Assembly: GCA_037178855.1 (NCBI GenBank)
Contig: JASJZC010000001.1
Span: 4,650,001 to 4,714,000 of the forward strand
Source of the DNA: Oscheius sp. JU75
Taxonomy: Eukaryota > Nematoda > Chromadorea > Rhabditida > Rhabditidae
Length of the DNA stretch: 64,000 bases
Direction of reading: 5' to 3'
Shown here: piece after piece, positions 29,626 to 47,860 of the stretch
Layout: each line of letters starts with the position of its first letter
Position numbering within the stretch: the stretch's first letter is position 1
Notes under the pieces: generated by a model
The model's input: only the letters and a program-made list of their open reading frames with translations
Database searches by the model: none
What the model was told of the DNA's origin: nothing
Translations under genes and position numbers: made by a program

Positions 29626-32047
29626 TCCCACTATAAATCGTATGGATATCAGTAAAGTAAGATTCAAGAGTTCCAAGAAATTTTTACAAATCAAAGGGGT
29701 CAGTGAGCAGGATGAACATGTTTACTTTGGCAGTATGGAAACCCCATTCTCACGGTTGGCAAAACACCCAGTTTCAAGGAAACAATTTCTCATAAGAAAC
29801 TTGGTGTTACTAGTCAGTGTTCCAGGAACGGACAGCTTGGTTTGTTATAACAATACAGGAGAGGTTAACGGAATGTTCCAAAGCTATCTATTTATGACAT
29901 TTTCAAAGATCAGAGAGAGAATACGCATGTTCCGCTAGATATATTTCAACTGATCGCTATACACACCATCGACTGTAAAGATTTTCACCGGCGTACATGT
30001 GGTACAAGTTCGAGAGAGCAACTACGATGAAAAATTGAACTGAGAGAAGTCTCGAAGTTCTTATGCTCTTACTAGATGAAACTGCTGTTAAAGAGAGATA
30101 CTAGATGAAGACTGAAAGCGAGATAGAAAGACAGAGTCAAGCATTCAACAGAGTGAACCAATGGCTCGAAGAACATCCTAGATTACTGAGCGTTAACTGG
30201 AAGTAAACCTACGCTTTTCCTAGGTGTGTTTATAATTCTGTGGATTGGTCAAAGTCACTTTTTGGTAAAAACAGCTAAATTGATTTTCCGAAAAGTGTTA
30301 TTCAAATTTTTCTCCTGTATGCGAGAATGTAATCACATTTGACATCTTTTTCATCTTTGGTCGAAACCAGGAAATCAGTTTTTGAACTACCTGCTTGTAA
30401 AAGTATGTTGCGTTTATTAATATGTGAAGCACTGTATGAAGTTGTTTCTCAAAAGATCGATCATCTGCCAGATTGGGGTGCAATATCTTCAGCTAATGGA
30501 TCTCGCCAAGAGAAAGGCAGATCATGAGGAAGGATGTGACGGAAATGAGTCTCTACAATCACCGCGATTGTACTCAGCGTGTGAGTAGGCGCAATAAGAG
30601 CATCACATGTAGTGAGTGGGACTGGCTGGAGTCCACTATTGAAGACAGTTTCCAACTTTAGTTGTTCTAAAGGCAGACAAGGTATGGACTCTCTCCTTCA
30701 GATAAACACGCCTGATTGAAAGTAAAGCAAGCTAGCTAATCAGTGTGGATCTGTCTCATTCCTACTCTCTAAAACCCGAGTCAATATCGTTCAAGAAATG
30801 AATACTAGATGTCTGATGTGTTCAGTAAATCGACCACCTATTCCTCTTCTTCACACAAAACTGTCCCCCAACGACAATTGAATTGCCATTTCTAATTGCA
30901 ACAGATTTGCGATAAAAGTTTGTTTTAGCAAAAGGTTTGCTAACTTGAAGTTCAAAAATTCAAAACAAAACAATATTCAATATTCACTGAAAGATAGGCG
31001 AGACTGTGTCAAGATGAGTTACGACAGCTATTGGCGTACTGAGCAGTTCGGAAAGAGTATCAGGTTCTTCTGCAAGTATCAGCCGACTTTCCCGATCACA
31101 ATTGAGATCGACCGATGCTCGGGGATCTGACTCTCTCACATCTCTGTCTCCGCTCTCGTATGCGTTTAACACCTGATGAACAATGTCCAGATAAATCGTG
31201 TCCCCGCGGATTCACCTTTGGTTCAAAAACGTGTGCTTGATCTGGGTTCTAGAAAGTTTCTACTATAAAGAAATACCAGTTGACTCACACCACAATGAAA
31301 TGGAATCAGGCTGAAAACCACTGTCGCGAGAAGAAGGTCCATCCGGCCTCGATTCAAAGCCGCGATGAGGTCAAATTTACCACTTGTCTCCTTGCCTGGT
31401 TATCTCTCTTCACATAGACAACGAGTTACAGATTCATCATCGGCACTCTCTTCTGACTCTTCTAATGTTCCATGACACCCATAAATCCGAATGAAACACT
31501 GGTCACATGACAAAAAATCTGACTGAAAGAGGATCTGACCTTTACTCTTCAACAAAGGTTGTCTCTTCAACTACAGAAGCCAACAAAGAATCGACAATCG
31601 TTCCAATTGACTCTCCAGTTGGAGATTAAACATCTTATTGGCTTAGTTCAAACAGAAACAAAGTAATATGGCTCCAGAGTATCGGCTATAGTCGGACAAG
31701 CAGCCGCTGTCAGCAAAGAAGCATCACAGGTATTCCTGTCCATTTTGAGCTTTCGAGAATTCCATTCGTTTTGATAAAATTTTTCATCTGAAAACTCCAT
31801 AAAACAAAAATGCTGGTGATTCCATGAAACAGCTGCGAACAAGCGTGTGCGTCTCCAAAAAGACGACACCCTATTTCCCTTCCACGTAAGTCTGCCGATA
31901 AGAAACACACGTCTCCCAGGGAGGGACGAATTTGTCTCGCCTCTTGTATCAGTTACCATTATTCATCTTTCTCGTTCACACAATCGATTTCCCCTTTGGG
32001 TTGCCACAATAATCCCTAAGCCGTTGTCACAACACTCCTGTTCAGAC
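29626..32047. other. Mostly non-coding region upstream of sre copy 2
   Basis: No gene with splice and family support is seen apart from the C-type lectin relic listed separately. Short open frames (for example 30945-31130 +) lack recognisable motifs. No repeats or RNA genes are evident. Confidence 0.4.
31162..31410 (+). pseudogene. C-type lectin domain relic
   Basis: The stretch DEQCPDKSCPRGFTFGSKTC resembles the start of a nematode C-type lectin domain (C..GW..F..sC) and is followed by an in-frame TGA. About 70 bp later MKWNQAENHCREKKVHPASI matches the W..AE..C...G.hLaSi block. The downstream WND and final Cys motifs are missing. Stops and gaps suggest a decayed gene, though a missed intron could join the two pieces. 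Confidence 0.5.
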
Positions 32048-32883
32048 ATGCGAGCACTACTTTTCCTGGCTCTGACCAGCCTGACAGACGGGTTTACGAC
32101 TCGAAGCACTCTCGGCGTGGATAGTCAGGTCGGTCGACAGATTATCTTCGATCTGGAGACAAAGTAAGGAAACTCTATGCAAAAAAAACTGCTTAGAATG
32201 ACGTGTATGTACGAGAAACTCGAGCCGGGAATGATCTACCGACTAAGCATTTATGTAAGTTAAAAAAGATGCCATTATTGTTTTTAGCCCTATCCTATGA
32301 TGCAATCTCGTTTTCCTCTCCAAATGCGTCTTACCTCGCCTTCAGCCTCCTTCTCGTTCGTTTTTGTCCAACTGTTTATTTAAAACCTTGCAGAGAATGG
32401 GCAAATGGGGATGGAGAGGCAAAGATGAGCCACAATACGACGGAAGACGGTATTTTCCTCCAAAAATAGCCTAATGTATACAAAAAATAGGCGACTATGA
32501 GATCTGTTTCTTTGCACCAAGACCTGTTCGAATCTCCTTCAACTCCTTCTTCCATCACCCCGAAAAAGTCGAGAAATCGTTTCAGGACTATTTGGACAAG
32601 CATCAAATGAACGCGAACATCAAGGAGACTGTGACCAAGCTGTTCCAGTACCTCTACAATATTCTCTACTCGATCAAGTTCTACAACCAGGTATATTTTT
32701 CCATACGTAGTTGACTCGAATCAACAGATTTCCATCCGGGACGAGGCGATGCAGCAGATGAGCGGCGATTACATTCAGACCTATGCCATGGTTTTTGCCG
32801 GAACAACGGTCCTTTTGTCCATTTTCCAGGTGACTATGATCAGACGAATGTTTAAAATCGACACTAAAAGAATTAGAATTTAA
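32048..32883 (+). CDS. p24/TMED family cargo receptor (GOLD domain)
   Basis: The ATG at 32048 follows CTGTTCAG|AC. Exons: 32048-32163, 32197-32254, 32394-32449, 32491-32690, 32728-32883. A signal peptide (MRALLFLALTSLTDG) leads into a GOLD domain: FDLETK, the conserved Cys in MTCMYEKLEPG, and TTEDGDYEICF with the second Cys. A coiled-coil region and a membrane span (TYAMVFAGTTVLLSIFQ) precede a basic cytosolic tail with a phenylalanine (RRMFKID). p24 proteins package cargo into ER-Golgi COPII/COPI vesicles. The join between exons 2 and 3 does not close in phase with canonical sites: exon 2 ends phase 0 while exon 3 needs phase 2. A short exon, unusual splice site or indel is therefore missed. 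The stop lies 41 bp from the convergent ZnT copy. Confidence 0.8.
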
Positions 32884-32924
32884 TATACAAAAAACAGGCT
32901 TTTAATAAAAGTGAAGACGGGTTC

Positions 32925-34751
<1,827 letters not shown>

Positions 34752-35382
34752 ATGTCAATTGAGCATGTAGTGGATCTGTCGCAGTGGATAGATGATAGCC
34801 AGCTGGGAACATTCATTGGATACAAGGGCCAAAATATCAAAGGCATCGAGAAAAGGAGAAAAGTAAGTTTTTCTGAGCGTTGCAAATATAAGTTCCAGGT
34901 ACTGCTGCACATCGAACGAAGCCTCAATTTAAAGATTACTGGTACCCCAAAGGCTGTGGTCCTAGCTCTCGTCGATGTGGAGCTCCATGCTCTGTCAATT
35001 TTGGCCTCGAATGGAAATCATTCATTCAGTGTTCCTGCAGAACGAGTCGGCTATCTAATCGGTCAGTGTTTTCTTCCTCAAAATGATTTCATTTCAGGTA
35101 AAAATGGATCCAAAGTAAACGCGATCAAAAACGACAGTGGAGCCAAAGTCTGTCTAGAAAGAGAGCAACTCAATTCTGAGAGCACCAAAGTCACCATTAC
35201 AGGTTGCTTGTTAGTTTTTTTTTTCCATTTTATTAATCATAGGCGAATTCTCTGTCATTTTATCAGCCGTAGGCATGATCAAAGATAGACTTGACTCATT
35301 CGAACGGGACTTTACGCCTTACAACCGCGCGGATCGCAAAGAATTCTTCGAAAGCTGGGATGAGATCGTTTACGAAGACTGA
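34752..35382 (+). CDS. Small protein with two KH RNA-binding domains
   Basis: Four exons (34752-34862, 34899-35061, 35098-35202, 35243-35382) sum to 172 codons. The first KH-like unit has the GxxG loop as IGYKGQNIKGIEKRRKV. The second has LIGKNGSKVNAIKNDSGAKV followed by KVTITG, the usual KH order. An acidic C-terminus (ESWDEIVYED) ends the protein. KH domains bind single-stranded RNA. I cannot tie it to a named orthologue. A TTTTTTCAG lies 16 nt before the ATG. The next gene starts 246 bp downstream on the same strand, compatible with an operon. Confidence 0.75.
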
Positions 35383-35628
35383 ATATGTTTATCTGTATAT
35401 ACTACTTTTTAATTATGTCATTCCATTAAACTCATTTTTACTGTTCCTGGCCTTCTTTTTAACTGATTCCAGGACAGTTTCGTACCTTTCGATCAAGTGG
35501 GTGGCAGTGTACGTGGCCCCGCTGTCCTATTTTCATGCCCACGTTGCCTGACTCCGCCTTTCCTAGAAGTCTGGACAGTTTCCTTCTCCAGAAACCCTTT
35601 CCTTCAATGTTTTTTTTTTGATTTTAGA

Positions 35629-37431
35629 ATGATCAAAGGCATCGATCCCATTTGGCAGGCTCTATTAGCTGGTGGATTCACATGGGCAGTTACTGCGCTC
35701 GGAGCAGCTCTCGTCTTCGTCATGAAACATCAAAACAAAAAACTTTTAGGTAATCCCAATTCTTTTTCTCGATATATTTCGTTCAAACTTACAGACGGAA
35801 GCCTTGGATTTGCTGCCGGAGTGATGACGGCTGCCTCTTTTTGGTCTCTGCTGGCGCCGGCCATAGAATTCGCCGAGATGCAGTATGGAAAACTCGCCTT
35901 TATTCCTGTAGCCATCGGTTTCGGTCTCGGGGCGGCTTTCGTCGGATTTACTGATAAACTTCTTCCCACGTAAGCTTTTTTCACACTTTTTTTGCGAAGC
36001 TAATCAAAACTTCAAAGGCTTCTTGAAGCTCCGCTCGATCTAGGTTGCACATATTTCAAGCAAAAACAATTTACCAAATATCCCTCCTTCAGATGTGTTC
36101 TCGGCGACGCTTCCGTCATCGACATGCTGGCCCCATGTCGCGCCGAAACAGAACTCTCGTTAATGTCGAATGATCCAGACTCGACCTCGACAGCCGTCCG
36201 GTATGAAAACTCTGATTATGATAGCAACGTTCTACGTCAAAGGACAAATGCCGTGAGGTGAGCAGCCCGGGACCGGAGCGAGAATCTTGTTTCTTTTCAC
36301 AAACATGGGCGGTGGCGGATTTTTCAAAATGTAACTCACCTCTGTAATGCGTCGTCGCTTATGGCACACTACCCTCTGTTCACACCACTATCTCTTTCTC
36401 TCTGTGTCCACTCTTCAAACAATCATCCCTGAAACTTTCTCGTTCCGGAAGCTGGTTGCTCTGTCGCGTGTCTTTTGTCTCCCAGTCTATTTCGGCCGTT
36501 TTCCCTGTACCTTTTCCGCCTCTTTCAGACCAATTTCCGAAGATCGAGAGGTCGGAAATGATGCAAATGTCAACAAACTGACGATGCATGTTCCTCGCAC
36601 GAGTAACGAGGACTACAAAACATCCTGGAGACGAATCCTACTCCTCATTCTGGCCGTAACAATGCATAACATTCCTGAGGTTTGCATCTTTTCCATTTAT
36701 TATTATGAACTAATTCAGGGCCTTGCGGTCGGTGTGGGATTCGCGTCTGCCGGTCAAACTGAGCATGCCACCTTCGAGACAGCCTTCAACCTGGCTGTCG
36801 GCATCGGTCTACAGAACTTTCCCGAAGGACTGGCTGTCTCTCTGCCGCTAGCCGCATTTGGACATTCGAAACTAAAGGTTAGTCTTTCCTGTTTGCCACA
36901 GACCTCTTGGGTAATCAAGAGTCTTCGAATAGGGGCAAGCCATGAATGTATTAGTATGGAACCAAATTCTCTTAGTTTTCTCAAGTTTAGCCATTTGTTC
37001 TTGCTGTTTTTACTAGCAAAATAGTTCATTTGTGTACCTGACTTTTCGACGAATCCAACGAGAACAACAGCTCTACTTCAGAGCTACTGAGCCGATTTTT
37101 GATAAAGTCTCCACAGAACTCTGTAAGAAAAGTACTTGTTTATAAAACGAGATGTTCATACAGCCGAAGTTACCCGAAATTCTAGGCCTTCTGGTACGGG
37201 CAGCTGTCAGGAATGGTCGAGCCGGTAGCCGCCTTCATAGGAGCTATTGCCGTTATGTTGATGAAACCCATTCTGCCCTACGCATTGGCCTTTGCAGCCG
37301 GAGCCATGATCTTTGTCGTCTTCGATGACATAATCCCCGAGGCACAATCCGGAGGCAACGGCAAGTTGGCATCCTTCTGTAGCATCTGCGGTTTCCTCGT
37401 TATGATGGCTCTCGATGTCGGTCTCGCATAA
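35629..37431 (+). CDS. SLC39A11: ZIP11-type zinc transporter
   Basis: Six exons (35629-35749, 35795-35969, 36093-36257, 36529-36679, 36719-36877, 37186-37431) sum to 338 codons, the family length. Alignable blocks include DGSLGFAAGVMTAASFWSLL, the metal-binding span-4 motif HNIPEGLAVGVGFA, the span-5 motif NFPEGLAVSLPLA, FWYGQLSGMVEP, and the C-terminal ALAFAAGAMIFVVFDDIIPE ending MMALDVGLA. A Ser/Asp-rich cytosolic loop lies between spans 3 and 4. ZIP11 moves zinc into the cytosol from outside or from Golgi/nuclear membranes. The ATG follows ATTTTAG|A. It is the middle member of three closely spaced genes and lies within 15 kb of two ZnT exporters. Confidence 0.95.
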
Positions 37432-37706
37432 TTATCCCCCTTTTTGTACATAGAAAAGTTTAATTTGTCTTAAAAGATCATCTGCACGTGTAATCCTCTG
37501 TGAGGAACGGGATCCGGTCCGGGCTATATTTCCTTGTTGCCATCTTTGGCATATTGCTGTGATTCATTTCGTGTTTTCATACCGTAGTAGTTATTTATTG
37601 CGTGCAATACAATTGATAAAGTCTAATTCTCAGTTTCCGTAAGTTCCTCTGGTGCTCGTCGCACTTTTTATCTCATAAAAACTCGCGAACTTTTATTGAT
37701 GGTTAG

Positions 37707-39142
37707 ATGCTCCTCTCACGAGCTGCCAGACTGCCTCGACGGGCCTACACAGAGCTTGATTATGCTCGTCACATGCCGAAAGAATATGTGGAGCGCATGA
37801 AGCGAACCGTTCCCAGGAAGGTCTACGGTGAGAGGTTGGTCTTTTTTCTGACAAAGAATTACTGGTTTCAAAAGACTTGAAAATAGCTCGAATCTCTAGA
37901 CGCCAACTGTTGCAGATGTTTCTTGCTTTTTGTTTCTTGGAATTTCGTTTTTGCTGAAAACTGAATAACCATTAGAGAAAATAGTTCGGTTATTTAAACG
38001 TCACTCTTTTCTTTTGAAGATCAGCGACCTTTTACAGATTCGGAGCCCCGGATATCACTCGATGGTATGTTCATCCGGATGACTACGAGCCGACTCACGA
38101 TCGTCCCTGGTTGAGCGAGACTCTGTCGAAAAATCTGGAGAAGGTCCAAGAATATCATTCGCGACAGCTCCACCAGAAGTTCTACGGACTGAGACGACCA
38201 CAAGTTCGTCGAATTCCCGAAGCGGAATGGACCTTCTTCCCGGGAGATCTTGTCCAGGTAACTTTTTTTCGAGTATTTCTGGAGAACAAAATTCAGGTCA
38301 TGGTCGGCAAGGACAAGGGCAGACAGGGAACCGTGCTCCAGGTCAGTCGGGAAACTAACGAGGTTCTTGTGGACGGAATGCACACAAAATTGGAGGAAGA
38401 AGTCGAAGGAGCCGCCAAGTTGGGAGTCGATCAGACTATGAGGTTGTTTCATCTCTCTTCCCATCGAATGAACCCAATTCAGATGGGCTGAGAAGCCGCT
38501 GAGAATAGACAAACAGCAGGTTATGCTCGTCGATCCGAATGACAGCAATCCCTGCACTGCCGAGTTTGTTTTTCTCATTAAAATATTTTATTTTATGTTC
38601 AGATGGACGCTGAACAGCGGCGGAACAGAATATATCCGAATCTCCAAGTCGTCAGGCTACGAAATACCGCTTCCCAGCCAGGCCAGCGTCACATACGACT
38701 ACCTACAGCCGGACAAATACATTGGTTAGTTCTTGTTATTTCTTCAAATAGGAAACGAAATACTAGAAATGTGTAAAAACAGGCAGGATCATCCGTTAAT
38801 CTTCACAGAAGTTCCCAGGCATTGGTAGAAGTAGTTTTGGAACCCGAATTAGTATAGAAACAAATACAGATAGAAAATGAGGCTGCAAGAAAAATGGAAG
38901 TTGTTGTAATGAGTTTTACAAGACTTTTCAAGTGCCCGACCAAAACGCTAAACACATTGTGACTTTAGAAATTTCGAGTATTAACTAACCTTCAATTTCC
39001 AGAAGTCGCCGCCAAAGATACACCAGCCAAAGCTGTCCTGGAACGAACCTACGTCCCGAAGCTGTGCTCATTCGAGGACGAAATCATGGAGAATATGGGC
39101 ATCAAGGAGGATCGCGTAGCCAAACCGACCTATTGGTATTAG
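37707..39142 (+). CDS. MRPL24: Mitochondrial large-subunit ribosomal protein uL24m
   Basis: Six exons (37707-37834, 38038-38257, 38297-38442, 38483-38563, 38603-38724, 39003-39142) give 278 codons. An Arg/Ala-rich start (MLLSRAARLPRRAY) is a mitochondrial presequence. The KOW core is clear: FFPGDLVQVMVGKDKGRQG, a VLVDGMHTK strand and MLVDPNDSNP. The family-specific C-terminus includes LERTYVPKL, MGIKE and a final PTYWY. uL24m is an early assembly protein of the mitoribosome. The ATG immediately follows GGTTAG. The gene is 275 bp downstream of ZIP11 on the same strand. A polyadenylation-like AATAAA occurs about 45 bp after the stop. Confidence 0.95.
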
Positions 39143-39317
39143 CTCCCTTTTCTAGATTCTGTTTGTTGTCTGTTAAAATGTTCATAATAAAACCGTTGAG
39201 AGCAAGATATAAATAATAACGTGTGGCGGTAAGTACAAAACCCGGAAGAGACGATTGAATGAAAAGGAGCGATCACAGTGTGTGTGTGTGGTAAGATGGA
39301 AGGCGACTAGAAGGAGG

Positions 39318-41547
39318 CTACGGCTTGAGGTCTTCTTTAGTGGAAGTGGTGTCACTTGGAGGAGGATCCGTCGTCACGGATGGACCCACGTCGATCGGCT
39401 CCACCCGGATTATTCCGTACTCATCGGCGTATTGGATCGGTTCACAGAATCTGCAAGGTGTCTGATTGTTGAAACTTTAGCTGTCATGCCAAGACCTAAA
39501 TCAAACTCACGTAGTGTGAGATTTTTTGGTGAAAATAGCTAGCTAGGGTGTTAGCCAAAGCCTGTCAAGCAAAATCGTTTTATCAACGTCCTTTGCTAAA
39601 TCATTATGACTCAGCTGACCACTGTTTTGGAAATAAAATGTGACCTTTCTGGTCCCGTTCAAACAAAAAAAAGTACTCAGGGTTCACCTGTCACTTTCGA
39701 CGGTAATGATGTACTGGCAGAGAGCGGGTTCCTCAATGGTTAGCGTCACTGTTCCCAGCATCTGTTGGCCCTGCTTACAACGGAGACGGACTTCGGCACT
39801 TCTGAACCCAGGGTTCTTATAAGCTTCTCTGTAATTCAATTACCTGTGAGCCTTGTTCTCGTGACAGATGTCTCCGAGTGCGTAGAGATGCGAAACTTGA
39901 AGGATTTTGTTATCGAACTGGAAGGATATTATTGTTATTTCCAATGTTTAGATCTACCTCTTTAGGTTTCCTGTTCTCCAGCGACTGATCAACCCAGGCC
40001 TTGTGAATCTCCAGATCGAATCGGCCCAAAAGATGCTCAATCTGTCGGTTCGGGCCCTCGTAGTGGATTTGCTTGATCTGAAGACAAATATGAGGTTCCC
40101 AACAGAAAACAGACCGTTTTTCCATAGCAGATCTCGAAGATCCACCAGCCTTGGTCGGCAGAAATGCACTCTTGTCCTGTCAAAAGCAAGTCCACCGTCT
40201 CTTTTAGAATGTTTTCGTTGGGAAAGGGACTGGGAAGTGTCCTAAAGCTGGTTTTCTTTAGGAAAGAAGGTTGGACCTACCATCCCTGACGCGGGTTCCC
40301 GACCAATCTCATTGGTATTTCGTTCTCGATCTCTGGAAGCAGTTCATGTTCCTTCAGAAAGTCCCGTACGGTCTCCTTCAACACTTGAGGATCGACGTCA
40401 GATAGAATTTTGATCACGTATTCCTGAAAGAGTGGCATTTTTCTGCACTGTCTCAATGTGCTCGTTACGGTCACACCCAAATGATGTTACTTGTTTACAA
40501 ATCATTGCAACAATGAGGGAATAACTCACGTTTTTGAAGTTGATCTCGTGCGCCTTTTCCATGTCGACGACCGCGTTCGGCTTGGCCGGAGCCTCCTCGT
40601 CCACATTGTAGCAGTGAATGTGCTTGTTCTTCTTTGGCTTCAGTCTGTAGGCGGGATGGGAACAGAGTCGATTGGTCATGATGATGACCTCGTACTTGCA
40701 GGTGGAAATTTCAGTGTAGGACAAAAAGTGATGTCTGTGATCCTCACTGCAGACGTACAGAATGTTGGCCGTCCTCGGGCCATTGATCAGATCACAATGT
40801 GTTCCTTGGACGTAGGAGACGTTGTAATAGGCTCTCTCTTCGCCTTCGACCATTCTTTTGGGCGGATTCATCTGCTCGATCTTCGACATCCCCTGAAGAT
40901 AAACTTTTTATTGTAATCGAGCGAAAGACTCACGACAGAGACATAGTCTTGCTTGAAGTTGCCCAAATAGAACTCAGTCCTCTTTTTGGTGTTCTTGTCT
41001 TCGTGGAACTGAACGAGATAACGGCCGTGACACAGCTCGTAGAACCAGTAGGTGTCCTGTCGAAAACTGCACAGCTGCTCGGTCGACAGCGGAGCTAGTA
41101 GTTCTGGAGGACTTGGACCAGTGTAGACCGTCGTCGGGGCAATGTTCTGGAAAGTCGATTAGGAAAAGATCCTACATATATCACTGCCCGAAAAAGCTCC
41201 TATAATGATGTTTCGAACTACCGAGATAGTACAGGTGAGTCGTACCAGAAAACCTCTACGCAGTGAAGGAAAGATTGCAAGACTCACCTCGTCCGTCACC
41301 TCCGGAAGCTGGCAAACGTAGCGTTCGTCCTTGGCGGATCGGATGGACAGATAATTGTCGTTGGGAACCAGCATGTCCAGATGCTTTAGTAGCTCTTCAG
41401 GATCCGGTGCCTCGGATATACTGTGGTAGGTGATATCATGGTAGATGCTGAAGAAAAGAGCTCTGTCAGAAACGGGAAGTAAAACCTGTCATCGATGTAA
41501 ACTGTCTGGACGGAGATGAACAAAAAAAGCGATATCCATGGTTTCAT
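39318..41547 (-). CDS. ERLEC1: Erlectin (XTP3-B), ER lectin with two MRH domains
   Basis: Ten exons (41486-41547, 41288-41447, 40934-41146, 40530-40892, 40291-40423, 40115-40176, 39958-40077, 39844-39917, 39688-39801, 39318-39450) sum to 477 codons, close to the vertebrate protein. A signal peptide ([18 protein letters not shown]) is followed by the first MRH domain: YWFYELCHGRYLVQFHE, then NILYVCSEDHR and STCKYEVIIMT. A second follows: GWWIFEICYGKTIKQIHYE, VSHLYALGDIC and LCQYIITVE. Two MRH domains distinguish erlectin from OS-9. The end ADEYGIIRVEP matches the family tail. It recognises trimmed N-glycans and delivers misfolded glycoproteins to the SEL1-HRD1 ER-degradation complex. One donor (CCGC|GTCAGG) is weak but is required by frame and homology. 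Confidence 0.92.
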
Positions 41548-42471
41548 CTGAAATCGGGTTCTGAATTGGGAATGAGTGGAAGAGTATAGAAGATCTCACT
41601 CGTACTATCTCATCAAGTCGTATTTTGACAAGGCGAGACGATACGGGTGGCTAAAGCTGAAAACGAACGGGTACCTTTGAACAGGATGGCAACTTCGCTA
41701 CAGGCTTCGCTACAGCTACAAATTGAACTACTTTAAAAAAGCTTTCAGTTACAGCAATAAAGTAGAGATACTTTTTTCTGCTTCTAAAGAGTTCTAAAAA
41801 TCGATGAAACAAAAGCATCGCAGGGAAGAAGATAACTGAACCCAGTTAAGAACCCCATCTTATCCAGGGACAACATTACAATTTTACTATGTGTGGAAAA
41901 CAAAAAGTATCGCTTCCATACTGTCTTGATTTTCCGGTAAAATGACAGCTTTTACTCAGCGGTCTCATTCGAACAGATCATACATGAAGAGGGACGGGCA
42001 GAAATGAGGAGACAGCTATGGAGATCCTGTCAGTAACATGATCCTAGCTTTTGCCATCAAGATAGTCGAGAACAAACAAAAAAGAAGAAAGGATTCTGGC
42101 AAGTGAAGCCATCATCAGCAACTGAGCACAAAGACTTCGTTGACTTGTATCGGTGTCCCACGCCAGTTTGCGTACTAGCCAAAAATGCGTAGAGTTTGAC
42201 ACGCGGCCTTCCCTCGAACTTTTCCAACCTTTTTCTCATCTCTGGAAGATTTACCGGCAGTTTGTGGTCACACAAGAGAATACAAACTCATTTTTAAGAT
42301 GTCTCTTTAGCTCTAGCTCTTGATTTCTGTACAGTCCAATGCAACAGGGACTGTCCAAGATATAATACCCTTACAATAGATTCTCATCAAACTCCTGAAC
42401 TTTATCGATCAATTGACTTTACAGATGAACTGATAGCAGAACCAGAGTAGATTTTCAAATAAGAAGAAGCC
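41548..42471. promoter_or_regulatory. Divergent intergenic region between erlectin and SLC30A5
   Basis: About 0.9 kb separates two starts facing away from each other. No coding support is seen. A small direct repeat (GGCTTCGCTACA twice near 41700) is the only local structure I notice. Confidence 0.35.
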
Positions 42472-47479
<5,008 letters not shown>

Positions 47480-47860
47480 TCTCTCGTATCTCTTCACTTC
47501 TAGTCCATCTGCCTCTCACTCTGTCTGTCCCCCAATACTCTCCCTGGGTTACGGCTCTCCCTTGTTCTGTTGTTCTCTGTTGAAAAGATGGGTTTCTATG
47601 TAGGCGCTGTGATACCAAATCTTATTTATATCGAATGTGTGCTATTAAATGTTATTCTGTCCGAACATTCTCATTTTCAGAGACATAGCTGGAGTTGAAA
47701 TCTGGTAGCTTGGATTCAGGCACCGCCCTAGTACAAAGACGCACGATTAGGACTCAAGCCCCTCTAATTAATTAGCCAAACTAGTCTGTACTCTCAAAGT
47801 CAAAGTCAAAATCATCGGTATTCAAAAGCAACAGGTAACAATAACAAGATCAAATTGAGA

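Noticed and set aside
31648-32167. Overlapping open frames on both strands before the p24 gene
   Set aside because: The + frame becomes real only from the ATG at 32048, where a signal peptide starts; upstream and antisense parts have no support.
39495-39570. Additional erlectin exon on the minus strand
   Set aside because: An open phase-0 stretch with splice-like borders exists, but the acceptor at 39450/39451 joins the preceding exon directly, restores the family's ADE.G ending and gives a whole number of codons.
39318-41547. OS-9
   Set aside because: The first MRH domain matches both families, but a second MRH domain (W-W-I-F-E-I-C-Y-G-K) and the ADE.G tail identify erlectin.
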